From: Saccharicrinis sp963666825
GTDB taxonomy: Bacteria > Bacteroidota > Bacteroidia > Bacteroidales > Marinilabiliaceae
DNA length: 64,000 nt
Assembly: GCA_963666825.2 (NCBI GenBank)
Contig: OY763044.2
Span: forward strand, 1,488,001-1,552,000
Direction of reading: 5' to 3'
Shown: positions 1-8,877 of the stretch, in pieces
How the letters are laid out: each line of letters opens with the position of its first letter
Position numbering within the stretch: position 1 is the stretch's first letter
The notes under the pieces: generated by a model
Databases searched by the model: none
What the model was told of the DNA's origin: nothing
What the model saw: only the letters and a program-made list of their open reading frames with translations
Position numbers and translations under genes: made by a program

Positions 1-6
1 GATTTA

Positions 7-1176
7 TTAAGCTATGTAAGCAGCTTTTAGTATCTCAAGAATATCGCCTGAAGTTAGTTTTTTATATGCACCTAAGATAACTGTTGATTCAGCAATGGCA
101 GGTAACATTTCTTCTGTAGCTCCAAGCTCTTTTAAATTGATAACAATACCACATTTCTTCACAAAAGTTTCTAATGCATCAATTCCAGCAAGAGCAATTT
201 CATCTTTTGTCTTTCCTTCGGTGTCAATACCCCAAACCTGAGTAGCAAAACGAACAAACTTATCTAATCCATTTTTGTAAATAAATCGGTAATAAGGAAG
301 TGAAACAGCTGCCAATCCCATACCATGAGCACAATCTGTATAAGCACCTATCTGATGTTCAATCATGTGAACCTGCCAATCCTGTGGTTTACTTAATCCC
401 ATTAAAGGATTCATTGCAAGAGTTGCACTCCACATTAAGTTACTTCTGGACTCGTAATCTTCCGGATTTTCAATGGCTATGTTAGCACTATGGATAATAG
501 AGCGAAGTACGCCTTCAACGATATAATCTGAAGTAGTATCATCTTCCCCTGAAAAATAAGCTTCCATCAAGTGCGACATCATATCAAAAATACCACTTAC
601 CATCTGATATTTAGGCAAAGAGAATGTATATTCCGGATTTAAGATAGAGAACTTAGGATACACATTAGGCGGAAATACACGACCCATCTTAAGTTTCATA
701 TCATCGTTTGTAATAACCGAACCTCCATTCATTTCTGATCCTGTTCCTGCTAAAGTTAGGATAGATGCAACAGGTACAATTTTATTATCTACAGGTTTAA
801 ACTGCAACCAGTATTTGGTCCATGCATCTTCTTCACTGTAAGCTGTAACAGAGATTGCTTTTGCACAGTCGATCACAGATCCTCCACCAACAGCAAGAAT
901 CAAATCAACATTGTTGTCTTTTACTATTTTGGCACCTTCCTTTACTTTTTCCCATGTAGGGTTGGCCATAATACCGGTTACTTCAACTATGTTTTTCCCA
1001 CTTTCTTTTAAAATAGAAACAACCTGATCGTATAGGCCTATCTTTTTTATTGAACCTTTACCATAAGCTAACATTACTGTATCTCCGTAATTAGCTAACT
1101 CTGCTTTTAAATTATTTAAAGCCTCTTTCCCAAAGTGAATGATTGTTGGGTTGTGATAAGTAAAATCTATATTCAT
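7..1176 (-). CDS. Iron-containing alcohol dehydrogenase (butanol dehydrogenase type)
   Basis: 389 residues, full length for the family. It should reduce aldehydes to alcohols with NAD(P)H in the cytoplasm. The nucleotide-binding GGGS loop is at residues 97-100. Likely metal ligands are D198 and H202 (FDMMSH), H274 (IEHQIG) and H284 (AHGMGL), the usual Asp-His-His-His set. The ATG start at 1176 gives the normal N-terminus of YqdH/BdhA-type proteins. A -7 element, TATGTTTG, lies on the minus strand at 1266-1259. A tandem TTCCGTAATTNNGGTA repeat sits further upstream, so the gene probably belongs to the same regulon as the detoxification genes to its right. The substrate is not predictable. Confidence 0.95.
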   Translation of the reverse strand: MNIDFTYHNPTIIHFGKEALNNLKAELANYGDTVMLAYGKGSIKKIGLYDQVVSILKESGKNIVEVTGIMANPTWEKVKEGAKIVKDNNVDLILAVGGGSVIDCAKAISVTAYSEEDAWTKYWLQFKPVDNKIVPVASILTLAGTGSEMNGGSVITNDDMKLKMGRVFPPNVYPKFSILNPEYTFSLPKYQMVSGIFDMMSHLMEAYFSGEDDTTSDYIVEGVLRSIIHSANIAIENPEDYESRSNLMWSATLAMNPLMGLSKPQDWQVHMIEHQIGAYTDCAHGMGLAAVSLPYYRFIYKNGLDKFVRFATQVWGIDTEGKTKDEIALAGIDALETFVKKCGIVINLKELGATEEMLPAIAESTVILGAYKKLTSGDILEILKAAYIA

Positions 1177-2096
1177 AATATTTTGTATTGTAGCCTGATA
1201 ACAAGCAAAATTATTTTAAAAGTGTTTTTGTTGATTGGATATTTGTTTAATCCTGATGCAAACATAACGAACTATTTTTTAGTATGTTACTCCTGTTGTT
1301 TACATTCCGGAATATGGGTTAGTAATTCTGTAATTGAGGTATGTGGATGCTGTTAAAGGAGGATAAAATAGTCATGTTTAATGCGAATTAAGAGTTGAAA
1401 TATAAAATATACACAGAGACTCAATGGCACAGCAGTTTTTTATATGCCTGGTTGTTATAAACAGCACTTTAATGAATAATGACAACAGGGAAATCGTTTT
1501 TTGAAATAAATATATTTTGAAGTCGAGATTCCGACATCAGCAACGTAGCTTGGGACCCACTTTTCTTTAATTTTGAAAAGGCAGAAAGCTGTTTGAACGT
1601 AGTGAGTTCTTTCTGTCTCAAAATAAAGAAAATAGTGGGTAAGTGAGTGGTGCAGTCGGCGGACTTTTTTGTTTACTTTTTTTGACTGCAGAATTGAAGC
1701 GTAGCGGAAATCATGAACGCTTTAAATTTTTACTTACTGTGAACTAAAAAAAGTAAAAGCCGTTGCGGCTTGAGCAAATAAATGTTTTCTTGATAAAAAT
1801 AGGAGTGTTTTCATTAAAAGCACTTTCATGAATAACGACACTGGTAAAGTATCTTTATTAATAGGAAGAAATGAGTCCACATAGGTAAATCTTTACCGAT
1901 TTTTAAAAAAAATAATAAACTCTGTGTCATGGCGTCTCTGTGTTCGTTTTCAATCCTTGATTGGCATGTTTAATATATTATTTTATATCTGTCAGATAAA
2001 AGATTCTATTTCATTAGTACGTTCAAATTAGATATCAGTTAGTTAGCGTTAAAAAGAAAGTCGGTTATGTGAATAACGCCAGTATATAAAAACGTA
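1177..2096. repeat. Gene-free region with double-hairpin intergenic repeat
   Basis: No gene is seen here apart from the promoter elements at its edges. Positions 1555-1576 and 1618-1640 form a near-perfect 22-bp inverted repeat (ACCCACTTTTCTTT and its complement) enclosing a smaller CAGAAAG/CTTTCTG stem. A second stem uses the T-rich block at 1662-1687 and the A-rich block near 1746-1760. The element is flanked by imperfect direct repeats at 1463-1486 and 1819-1842 (AGCACTTTAATGAATAATGA-like). A partial copy of the T-rich part recurs at 4682-4707. Confidence 0.6.
1259..1341 (-). promoter_or_regulatory. Alcohol dehydrogenase promoter with tandem 21-bp-spaced repeat
   Basis: TATGTTTG on the minus strand (1266-1259) matches the Bacteroidota -7 consensus TAnnTTTG. 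Upstream of it are two copies of the regulon repeat, read on the plus strand: TTCCGGAATATGGGTT (1305-1320) and TTCTGTAATTGAGGTA (1326-1341), exactly 21 bp apart. The orientation is opposite to the other four sites relative to the gene served, and no TTTG lies 26 bp past the second copy (ATAG instead). Its assignment to the dehydrogenase is therefore an inference. Confidence 0.6.
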
Positions 2097-2163
2097 TTCC
2101 GTAAAAATGGTAGATACTACCGTAATTATGGTCAATTTATTCTATTAGATACTGTCAATTTTG
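2097..2163 (+). promoter_or_regulatory. Regulon operator plus -7 box upstream of DUF3737 gene
   Basis: Two direct repeats, TTCCGTAAAAATGGTA (2097-2112) and TACCGTAATTATGGTC (2118-2133), are 21 bp apart. Exactly 26 nt after the second lies TTTG (2160-2163), in the context CAATTTTG. The spacing is identical to that upstream of the genes at 6468, 7753 and 12086. The -7 element overlaps the TTG codon that would otherwise be read as the start of the next gene. Confidence 0.75.
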
Positions 2164-3054
2164 TATTCTGAAAAGTTTAACAAAAACACTAAAGAAATTA
2201 ATATAGTAGAAAACAAGTCATTTGAAGGAGAAAGACCATTATTTGCATCTGATAATCTAAAATTACAAAACGTAAAAATATATACCGGTGAATCGGCATT
2301 AAAAGAATCAAACAACATACATGCGGTTAATTGTGTTTTTATGGGGAAATATCCTTTTTGGCATAATGATCATTCTGTAATAGAAGATTCATTATTTACA
2401 GAAGGAGGTAGAGCTGCAATTTGGTATTGTAATGATTTACGTATGATAAATACTCATGTTGAGGCACCTAAAATGTTTCGAGAAATTGATGGATTGTATG
2501 TTGAAAATGTAAAATTGACCGATGCTCAAGAATGTACATGGTGGTGTAAGAATATCGAATTTAAAGATGTTGAAGTTAATAATGGCGATTACATCTTTAA
2601 AAATTGTGAAAATATAAAAGTTGATAATCTAAAACTTCAAGGAAACTACAGTTTTCAATACACAAAAAATGTTGTAATTCGTAATTCGCATTTAAAAACT
2701 AAAGATGCATTCTGGAACACCGAAAATGTAACTGTTTACGATTCTGTTATTGAAGGTGAATATTTAGGATGGCACTCAAAAAACTTGCGTTTAGTAAATT
2801 GCATTATTGCTGGTACTCAACCATTATGTTATGCCCAGAATCTTGTAATGGAAAACTGTCAGATGAAAGAAGATGCTGATTTAGCATTTGAATACAGTAC
2901 TTTAAGAGCGGAGATTAAAGGTTCAATTACCAGTGTGAAAAATCCAAGAAGTGGCGAAATTATAGCTGATAATATTGGTGAAATCATCATTGATGAAAAT
3001 TGTAAGAAACCTGGTAACTGTATGATTAAAGTTAAAGATGAGGTGAATGTTTAA
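2161..3054 (+). CDS. DUF3737 family beta-helix protein
   Basis: About 285-297 residues of short repeats in which N, V and I recur about every 20 residues (for example ENVKL, KNIEF, ENIKV, KNVVI, ENVTV). This is the right-handed parallel beta-helix pattern of the DUF3737 family, whose function is unknown. The start is uncertain. TTG at 2161 is the only standard start codon before the conserved region, but it coincides with the proposed -7 box. The conserved N-terminus seems to begin near residue 13, where ATT (2197) would be a rare start. It heads a possible operon with the MalY-like lyase and MATE pump, and is probably under the shared tandem-repeat regulator. Confidence 0.85.
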   Translation: MYSEKFNKNTKEINIVENKSFEGERPLFASDNLKLQNVKIYTGESALKESNNIHAVNCVFMGKYPFWHNDHSVIEDSLFTEGGRAAIWYCNDLRMINTHVEAPKMFREIDGLYVENVKLTDAQECTWWCKNIEFKDVEVNNGDYIFKNCENIKVDNLKLQGNYSFQYTKNVVIRNSHLKTKDAFWNTENVTVYDSVIEGEYLGWHSKNLRLVNCIIAGTQPLCYAQNLVMENCQMKEDADLAFEYSTLRAEIKGSITSVKNPRSGEIIADNIGEIIIDENCKKPGNCMIKVKDEVNV

Positions 3055-3240
3055 ATCGGAAAAGAGAGCAATGTAAAAAGGTAGAAGGGTTACAAAGTTA
3101 ATGCAAAGAGCAAAGGAAGGAGAGTGTATTAAGGAACATGGAAAAGGGAGGAGGGAACAAGATGATTAATCCTAAATAGTGTATATAACATTTTACTTTA
3201 AAAACTTTCAACCTGGTACTTTCAACTAATGACTTTAAAT
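3055..3240. repeat. Purine-rich intergenic repeat, inverted copy near 22.9 kb
   Basis: The stretch from about 3131 to 3185 contains GGAACATGG and GATTAATCCTAAATAGTGT. Both recur, reverse-complemented and in the same order, at about 22909-22969, joined by a similar purine/pyrimidine-rich middle. No gene is seen. It is probably a dispersed non-coding repeat. Confidence 0.5.
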
Positions 3241-4422
3241 ATGAAATATAACTTCGACGAAATAGTAAATCGCAAAGGGAGTAATTCCTACAAATGGGAT
3301 ACGAATCCAAATAATAATGTTTTACCCATGTGGGTGGCTGATATGGATTTTAAAACAGCACCTCCAATAATCGCTGCATTGGCTCAAAGAGTTCAGCATG
3401 GTGTGTTTGGATATGCCAACGTTCCGGATGTTTATTATAACGCAGTAATTGATTGGTTTGACAGAAGGCATCATTTCAAAATTGAAAGGGATTGGATGAT
3501 TTATACCATTGGTGTAGTTCCTGCTGTTTCTGCAATTATTTTGGCCATGACTGAGCCTGGTGATAAAGTAATTGTTCAGGAACCTGTTTATAATTGTTTC
3601 TTTTCATCCATTCGTAATAACCAGTGCGAAAGTGTTTCGAACGATTTAGTTTATTCTGAAGGTACTTATTCTATTGACTTTGATGATTTAGAGAAAAAAG
3701 CTGCTGATCCAAAAGCTAAAATTTTGTTACTATGTAATCCGCATAATCCTGCAGGAAGAGCATGGACAAAGGATGAATTAAAAAGGGTAGGCGAGATATG
3801 TTTTAGAAATAATGTTTTTGTTATATCAGATGAAATTCACTGTGATCTTGTGCACAATGGATTTACTCATATTCCTTTTGGTTCTTTAGGTCAGGAGTTT
3901 CTGGAGAATTCAGCTACCTGTATTGCTCCTAGTAAAACATTTAATTTAGCAGGTTTACAGGTGGCAAATATTATTGCTTATAATCCTGATATCAGGCAAA
4001 AAATTGATAAAGCCATTAATATTAATGAAGTATGTGATATAAGTCCGTTTGCCATAGAAGCATTAATAGCTGCTTACATGCATATTGATTCAGAAAAATG
4101 GCTGGAAGATTTAAAGGTATATCTATGGGATAACTATATGCTTGTAAAGCAATTTTTTGCAGAACATCTGCCTCAGTTTCCTGTTTTACCACTCGAAGCA
4201 ACTTATTTAATGTGGATTGATTGTTCTGTATTAAATTTGACTTCAAAAGAATTGTTGGATAAAATGATTGAAGCTGAAAACATAAGACTAAATGAAGGTA
4301 TCATATACGGAAAAGCAGGAGAGGGATTTATGCGTTTGAATATTGCTTGTCCTAAAGATACCTTACACGAGGGCTTAAAAAGAACAGAGAGGGCTTTAAA
4401 AAAGATTCTTGCAGAAAAGTAG
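3241..4422 (+). CDS. MalY/PatB family PLP-dependent C-S lyase/aminotransferase
   Basis: 393 residues from ATG 3241; an ATG 12 nt upstream is less likely because MKYNFDEIVNR is the family N-terminus. It is a fold-type I PLP enzyme. Features are NPHNPAGR at 166-173, SDEIH at 196-200 and the Schiff-base lysine K232 in APSKTFNLAG. Family members cleave cystathionine or cysteine conjugates by beta-elimination, giving pyruvate, ammonia and a thiol; some act as aminotransferases. It lies between a DUF3737 gene and a MATE exporter on the same strand. That context would fit breakdown and export of thiol conjugates, but this is inference. Confidence 0.92.
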   Translation: MKYNFDEIVNRKGSNSYKWDTNPNNNVLPMWVADMDFKTAPPIIAALAQRVQHGVFGYANVPDVYYNAVIDWFDRRHHFKIERDWMIYTIGVVPAVSAIILAMTEPGDKVIVQEPVYNCFFSSIRNNQCESVSNDLVYSEGTYSIDFDDLEKKAADPKAKILLLCNPHNPAGRAWTKDELKRVGEICFRNNVFVISDEIHCDLVHNGFTHIPFGSLGQEFLENSATCIAPSKTFNLAGLQVANIIAYNPDIRQKIDKAININEVCDISPFAIEALIAAYMHIDSEKWLEDLKVYLWDNYMLVKQFFAEHLPQFPVLPLEATYLMWIDCSVLNLTSKELLDKMIEAENIRLNEGIIYGKAGEGFMRLNIACPKDTLHEGLKRTERALKKILAEK

Positions 4423-4851
4423 TACTTATATATAAAACACATTTAAGGTTATATATTTCTTGAAAATGGTTTCAACTCTATATTAGGTTAAAAGAAACCT
4501 CAGCGCTCAATGACATTCAGTAAAGAATTAGTTGAAAAATTAGAGCTGTAAATAACTGCAGGGGTGGCCTGAGCAATAGACCGGGCCGGGGTTGGCGAGA
4601 GGTCTTCAAAGGCGCACTTGAGGGGGATGTGGGTAAGCCGGAATTGAAGGCTGGTGCGGGATGAAGGATTCTATTGGTCTAGACTTTTTTGCTTACTTTT
4701 TTTGGCAATGAAAAAAAGTAAGTTGGGTTTGGGACAAAGTCCCAATATCATGAAAGCATGAAGTGGATTTTTAAACTTAACAATATAGGTGTGGTTTGAA
4801 GATAAATACATGAAAAATTCATATTGATAATTAACAAGGATAATAACGCCA
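4423..4851. repeat. Gene-free region with partial hairpin repeat
   Basis: No gene is seen. Around 4560-4680 the base composition becomes unusually G-rich (ggccgggg, gagggggatg) compared with its surroundings. This is followed at 4682-4707 by GACTTTTTTGCTTACTTTTT, nearly identical to 1662-1687, and then by its complement AAAAAAAGTAAG. It is a truncated copy of the dispersed double-hairpin element found at 1.55 kb. It separates the MalY-like gene from the MATE gene, so co-transcription across it is uncertain. Confidence 0.5.
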
Positions 4852-6276
4852 TTGAAAAAGAGTGAATATTTATTGTCGCTAATACAACAAAAGCGACCAA
4901 TGACATTCAGGCAACAACTGCATTTAGTTGTGCTACTTAGTATTCCTACTATAATAGCACAACTATCGTCCATGGTTATGCAATATATTGATGCATCTAT
5001 GGTTGGAAGTTTAGGAGCAAATGCATCGGCTTCTATCGGACTAGTTATTACCTCAACCTGGTTGTTCTGGGGTATTTGTACAACAATTGCTGCAGGTTTT
5101 TCTGTTCAGGTAGCTCACTTAATAGGTGCAGAAGACGGCAAAAATGCCAGGGCTGTATTACGGCAGTCATTAATGGCGACCTTACTCTTTAGCTTCATTA
5201 TGGTAGCTATAGGTGTTTCTATCTCTCATAAATTACCAATATGGCTTGGAGGCGATGAATCTATCGTTAAAGATGCATCCAGATACTTTTTGATCTTTAT
5301 ACTATCTCTTCCTGCGCTTCAATTGAATTTTTTGGCCAGTGGAATGCTCCGCAGTAGCGGTAATGTCCATGTTCCGAGTATTCTTAATGTATTCATGTGT
5401 GTACTGGATGTCATATTTAACTTCATTCTGATTTTTCCTTCCAGAGAGTTACATTTCTTAGGGTTAAATGTATTTATTCCTGGGGCTGATTTAGGTGTAG
5501 TAGGTGCTGCATTGGGCACCGCTACCGCTTATTTTGTTACAGCTATTATGCTTTTATGGTATTTGTTTACAAAGGATAAGAACTTACGTTTAACACAAGA
5601 AAAGGGAAGCTTTCGCCCTGAAGCTGGAATTTTACGAAAAGCTATAAGAATTAGTGCGCCCATGACTTTGGAACATTCGGTTATTATGGGTGCACAAATA
5701 TTATCCACCGTAATTGTAGCTCCTTTGGGAGTAGCTTCAATTGCAGCAAACTCATTTGCCATAACCGCTGAGAGTTTATGTTATATGCCAGGATTTGGAA
5801 TAGCAGAAGCTGCGACAACTTTGGTAGGGCAGAGTTTCGGTGCACGACAAAAGCTACTGGTTAAACGCTTTGCGCATATTACTGTGTATCTGGGTATGAT
5901 TGTAATGTCTTTGATGGGAGTCATCATGTATGTTGCAGCTCCTTTAATTATGGGATTTATGACTCCGGATGCAGAAATTTTATCACTTGGTGTTATGGCC
6001 TTGCGAATTGAAGCATTTGCTGAACCCATGTTTGCAGCAGCCATTGTTACCTATGGTGTTTTTGTGGGAGTAGGAGATACTTTTATACCAAGTATTATGA
6101 ATTTTGGTAGTATATGGCTTGTTCGTTTATCTCTTGCCACAATACTAGCTCCAATATATGGCTTAAAGGGTGTATGGATAGCTATGTGTATTGAATTATG
6201 TTTCCGTGGTATGATTTTCCTTATCAGGTTATATCGAGGAAAGTGGTTAAACAAGTCCTTTGAAGGCTATAGATAG
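4852..6276 (+). CDS. MATE family efflux transporter
   Basis: 474 residues with about twelve hydrophobic segments and an internal two-fold repeat, typical of MATE/NorM-DinF exporters. These couple Na+ or H+ entry to export of cationic drugs or metabolites across the inner membrane. The start is TTG at 4852 (LKKSEYLLSLIQQKR). The next methionine, in MTFRQQLHLV, would remove a charged N-terminal tail but leave the transporter intact. It follows the DUF3737 and MalY-like genes on the same strand and may share their promoter, although a 429-nt repeat-containing gap intervenes. Specificity is not predictable. Confidence 0.93.
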   Translation: MKKSEYLLSLIQQKRPMTFRQQLHLVVLLSIPTIIAQLSSMVMQYIDASMVGSLGANASASIGLVITSTWLFWGICTTIAAGFSVQVAHLIGAEDGKNARAVLRQSLMATLLFSFIMVAIGVSISHKLPIWLGGDESIVKDASRYFLIFILSLPALQLNFLASGMLRSSGNVHVPSILNVFMCVLDVIFNFILIFPSRELHFLGLNVFIPGADLGVVGAALGTATAYFVTAIMLLWYLFTKDKNLRLTQEKGSFRPEAGILRKAIRISAPMTLEHSVIMGAQILSTVIVAPLGVASIAANSFAITAESLCYMPGFGIAEAATTLVGQSFGARQKLLVKRFAHITVYLGMIVMSLMGVIMYVAAPLIMGFMTPDAEILSLGVMALRIEAFAEPMFAAAIVTYGVFVGVGDTFIPSIMNFGSIWLVRLSLATILAPIYGLKGVWIAMCIELCFRGMIFLIRLYRGKWLNKSFEGYR

Positions 6277-6324
6277 ATGTCTTTCGTTTAATTTTACTCA
6301 CTTAAATATATCACTGTATAGAAA

Positions 6325-6391
6325 TTAAGTAATTTGGGTAACATACTCTGTAATAGAGGTAATTTATTTAAGATGTTATTGTCTTTATTTG
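6325..6391 (+). promoter_or_regulatory. Regulon operator plus -7 box upstream of Gfo/Idh gene
   Basis: Direct repeats TTAAGTAATTTGGGTA (6325-6340) and CTCTGTAATAGAGGTA (6346-6361) are 21 bp apart. The second is followed after exactly 26 nt by TTTG (6388-6391). The downstream start codon is at 6468, leaving a leader of about 70 nt. Confidence 0.75.
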
Positions 6392-6467
6392 TTTTAATGT
6401 ATTGATTTATAGAATAAACAGTTTACCTGTTTTTTATTAATATGTTAACAGATTAATAGATAATAAT

Positions 6468-7556
6468 ATGGATAATAAAAAAATAAGAGTTGGATTTATT
6501 GGTTTAAATCCGGACAGTCATTGGGCTGCAACAGCTCATATTCCTGCATTACAATCATTAACCGATGAATTTGAAATTGTTGGAGTTGCCAATAGATCAT
6601 TAGAGAGTGCAAAAGCAACAGCAAAGGCATTAAACATACCTTATGCTTTTGAAAATACACAGGCTTTAATTGCATCATCTGAAATTGATTTGGTAGTAGT
6701 TACAGTTAAAGTTCCTCACCATTTTGAATTAGTTAAAGCTGCTCTGGAGGCAGGTAAACATGTGTATTGCGAACATCCACTTGGAAATGGTTTGAAAGAA
6801 ACGAAAGAATTGGCAGCAATAGCAGAAAAAGCAGGTGTAGTTGCTGTGGCAGGTACTCAAATGGTCAATGCACCTGAAGTGCTATACTTAAAACAGTTAA
6901 TAGGCGAAGGCTATGTGGGAAAAGTTTTATCAACTACACTAATTGGTTCCGGGTGGAATTGGGCTAATGAAACAGTAGATGATCTTTATTACTTGTTTGA
7001 TAATGCCAATGGAGCTAATATGTTAACCATTCCATTGGGGCATACCTTAGCTGGCTTAACAAGTGTCTTAGGCGGTTTTAAATCTCTTAAAGCTCAAATG
7101 TATAATAACTACACAACGGTTAAGGTTATTGATACAGGAGAAGAAAAACCAAAAAATGCAGAAGATCAGATTTTAGTAATCGGACAATTGGAAAGTGGAG
7201 CCGCTGCATCAGTTCACTATCGTGGAGGTCTTTCAAAAGGAACTAATTTACTTTGGGAAATTAATGGAACAGAGGGAGATATTCAGGTAACAGCTGATAA
7301 TGGTCATGGTCAGATGATGCAATTGACTCTAAAAGGAGCTAAAGGTGATGAGACTGAGTTGAAAATCTTAACTCCTCCTGCAGAAATGTATGAAGGCTTA
7401 ACTGATAATTCTATTGCACGAAATGTAGCTAAAATTTACTCTTTATTGGCAGGTGATATTAGAAACAACACTCGTAATGCGCCAAATTTCGAGAGTGAGG
7501 TGAAGTTGTTTGAATTGTATACCGCCATTGAGCAATCAGCACATGAGAAAGAATAA
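6468..7556 (+). CDS. Gfo/Idh/MocA family oxidoreductase
   Basis: 362 residues. The N-terminal Rossmann fold begins at IRVGFIGLNP, and the C-terminal substrate domain holds the mixed-sheet region of Gfo/Idh/MocA proteins. These are NAD(P)-dependent dehydrogenases of sugars, inositols or related polyols. The usual EKP motif after the Rossmann fold reads CEHPLG, so the canonical lysine is replaced by histidine. That may alter catalysis or mark a divergent subfamily. The gene has its own tandem-repeat promoter and appears monocistronic. Members called YhhX or galactose 1-dehydrogenase-like look similar; the substrate is unknown. Confidence 0.92.
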   Translation: MDNKKIRVGFIGLNPDSHWAATAHIPALQSLTDEFEIVGVANRSLESAKATAKALNIPYAFENTQALIASSEIDLVVVTVKVPHHFELVKAALEAGKHVYCEHPLGNGLKETKELAAIAEKAGVVAVAGTQMVNAPEVLYLKQLIGEGYVGKVLSTTLIGSGWNWANETVDDLYYLFDNANGANMLTIPLGHTLAGLTSVLGGFKSLKAQMYNNYTTVKVIDTGEEKPKNAEDQILVIGQLESGAAASVHYRGGLSKGTNLLWEINGTEGDIQVTADNGHGQMMQLTLKGAKGDETELKILTPPAEMYEGLTDNSIARNVAKIYSLLAGDIRNNTRNAPNFESEVKLFELYTAIEQSAHEKE

Positions 7557-7606
7557 ATAGCAATTGATGTTAGATTGATTTAGTAATGTACTAAAGAAAA
7601 TCGGTG

Positions 7607-7673
7607 TTCCGTAATTTGGGTAGATGACTCCGTAATTCGGGTATTATTTTAATTTATATTCTTAGGATCTTTA
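7607..7673 (+). promoter_or_regulatory. Regulon operator plus -7 box upstream of the cyclophilin/CMD/cupin operon
   Basis: The clearest copy. TTCCGTAATTTGGGTA (7607-7622) and CTCCGTAATTCGGGTA (7628-7643) are 21 bp apart, and 26 nt later lies TTTA (7670-7673) in the position occupied by TTTG at the other promoters. The first gene starts at 7753. Confidence 0.8.
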
Positions 7674-7752
7674 TATCGTGGAATTGTATGAATCAATTGA
7701 TTATATAAATTTCATTAGATAGCTAATACACTTCAAAAAGAAACAGGAAATA

Positions 7753-8103
7753 ATGAAGATTAAAATAACAATAGACGGTAAAGTATTTAATGCAATTTTA
7801 AATGATAGTCATGCTGCAAAGGATTTTGTGTCTTTATTCCCATTAACTCTTACGCTAAAGGATTATGCCAGTACAGAGAAGGTAAGCGATTTAAGTCAAC
7901 GACTGAATACCGTGGGATCTCCTTCTGGATGCAGGGCAAAAGTAGGTGATATTACATATTACTCTCCATGGGGAAATTTAGCCATATTTTACAAAAGCTT
8001 TGGATATGCAGAAGGACTTATAAAATTAGGTGAAATAGAGGGTGATATGAATCTGTTTACTTCAAGTTGTAATAAATCAGATGCATTATTTGAAAAATTA
8101 TAA
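7753..8103 (+). CDS. Cyclophilin-like fold protein (cytoplasmic)
   Basis: 116 residues with no signal peptide. The pattern IKITIDGKVFNAIL...LPLTLTLKDYASTEKV...LGEIEGDM matches the cyclophilin-like beta-barrel family often annotated simply as cyclophilin-like fold protein. True prolyl isomerase residues are not evident. A lipoprotein paralogue lies at 10608, sharing the DYxxxEK and LGKI/LGEI segments. It is the first gene of an apparent operon (cyclophilin-like, CMD, cupin, flavodoxin, acetyltransferase) with gaps of 12-66 nt, driven by the tandem-repeat promoter. Function is unknown; such proteins commonly sit with flavodoxins and CMD proteins. Confidence 0.85.
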   Translation: MKIKITIDGKVFNAILNDSHAAKDFVSLFPLTLTLKDYASTEKVSDLSQRLNTVGSPSGCRAKVGDITYYSPWGNLAIFYKSFGYAEGLIKLGEIEGDMNLFTSSCNKSDALFEKL

Positions 8104-8121
8104 GCCTTAATAGGATCTATT

Positions 8122-8865
8122 ATGAAATTAAATACAATACATTTTATCACACTAATGATTTCTGTTTTTTGTTTATCAGTGCATGCTGAGGCAAAAAACT
8201 ATCCTGCAGATCATCATAATTTAAATGCACAGCAAAAAAGTTTAGTAGCAATTTCAAGTTATACGGCCCAAGGTAAAATTCCAGAATTAAATGCAGCTTT
8301 AAACGATGGGCTTGATGCTGGTTTAAGTATTAACGAAATTAATGAAATACTTGTACAGTTGTATGCTTACTGTGGTTTTCCTCGAAGTTTAAACGGTATC
8401 AATACATTTAGAAAAGTACTTGATGAAAGAAAGAGCAAAGGCATTACTGATAGACTAGGAGAGAAAATAAAAATGCACAGTACTGATGGAGACAGGTATG
8501 AAAGAGGTAGAAAAGTTTTAGAGGAATTAACCAAAATGCCTCAATCAAAGCCTGCCCTTGGTTTCGGAGAGTTTTCTCCTCGAATTGATGCTTTTTTAAA
8601 GGAACATTTATTTGCAGATATATTTGAAAGCGATGTACTTTCTTACCATCAAAGAGAATTGGTAACCAATGCAGCATTGGCTAGTATGACTGGAGTTGAG
8701 TCTCAACTGGGTGCGCATCTGTTTTTTGGAATGAACGTGGGTATCACTGAAGGGCAGTATAAAGATATGTTTGATATTATAGAAAAAACAGTGGGTGAAA
8801 CAGTAGCAAATGAAGGTCGCACTATATTAAATGGTCTATTAAAAAGAGTAAACGGAAACAAATAA
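8122..8865 (+). CDS. Exported carboxymuconolactone decarboxylase-like protein
   Basis: 247 residues. An N-terminal signal peptide (hydrophobic IHFITLMISVFCLSVHAEA, cleavage likely after AEA) directs it out of the cytoplasm. Two CMD-type helical repeats follow, one ending in GFPRSLNGI and the other containing GVESQLGAHLFFGMNVGI. The CxxC of AhpD-type peroxidases is absent, so thiol peroxidase activity is unlikely; decarboxylase or isomerase chemistry on lactones is only a guess. A cytoplasmic paralogue is at 12086. Here it precedes a cupin lipoprotein by 12 nt, the same gene pair as in the 12.1-13.4 kb operon. Confidence 0.88.
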   Translation: MKLNTIHFITLMISVFCLSVHAEAKNYPADHHNLNAQQKSLVAISSYTAQGKIPELNAALNDGLDAGLSINEINEILVQLYAYCGFPRSLNGINTFRKVLDERKSKGITDRLGEKIKMHSTDGDRYERGRKVLEELTKMPQSKPALGFGEFSPRIDAFLKEHLFADIFESDVLSYHQRELVTNAALASMTGVESQLGAHLFFGMNVGITEGQYKDMFDIIEKTVGETVANEGRTILNGLLKRVNGNK

Positions 8866-8877
8866 CAATGACATTTT

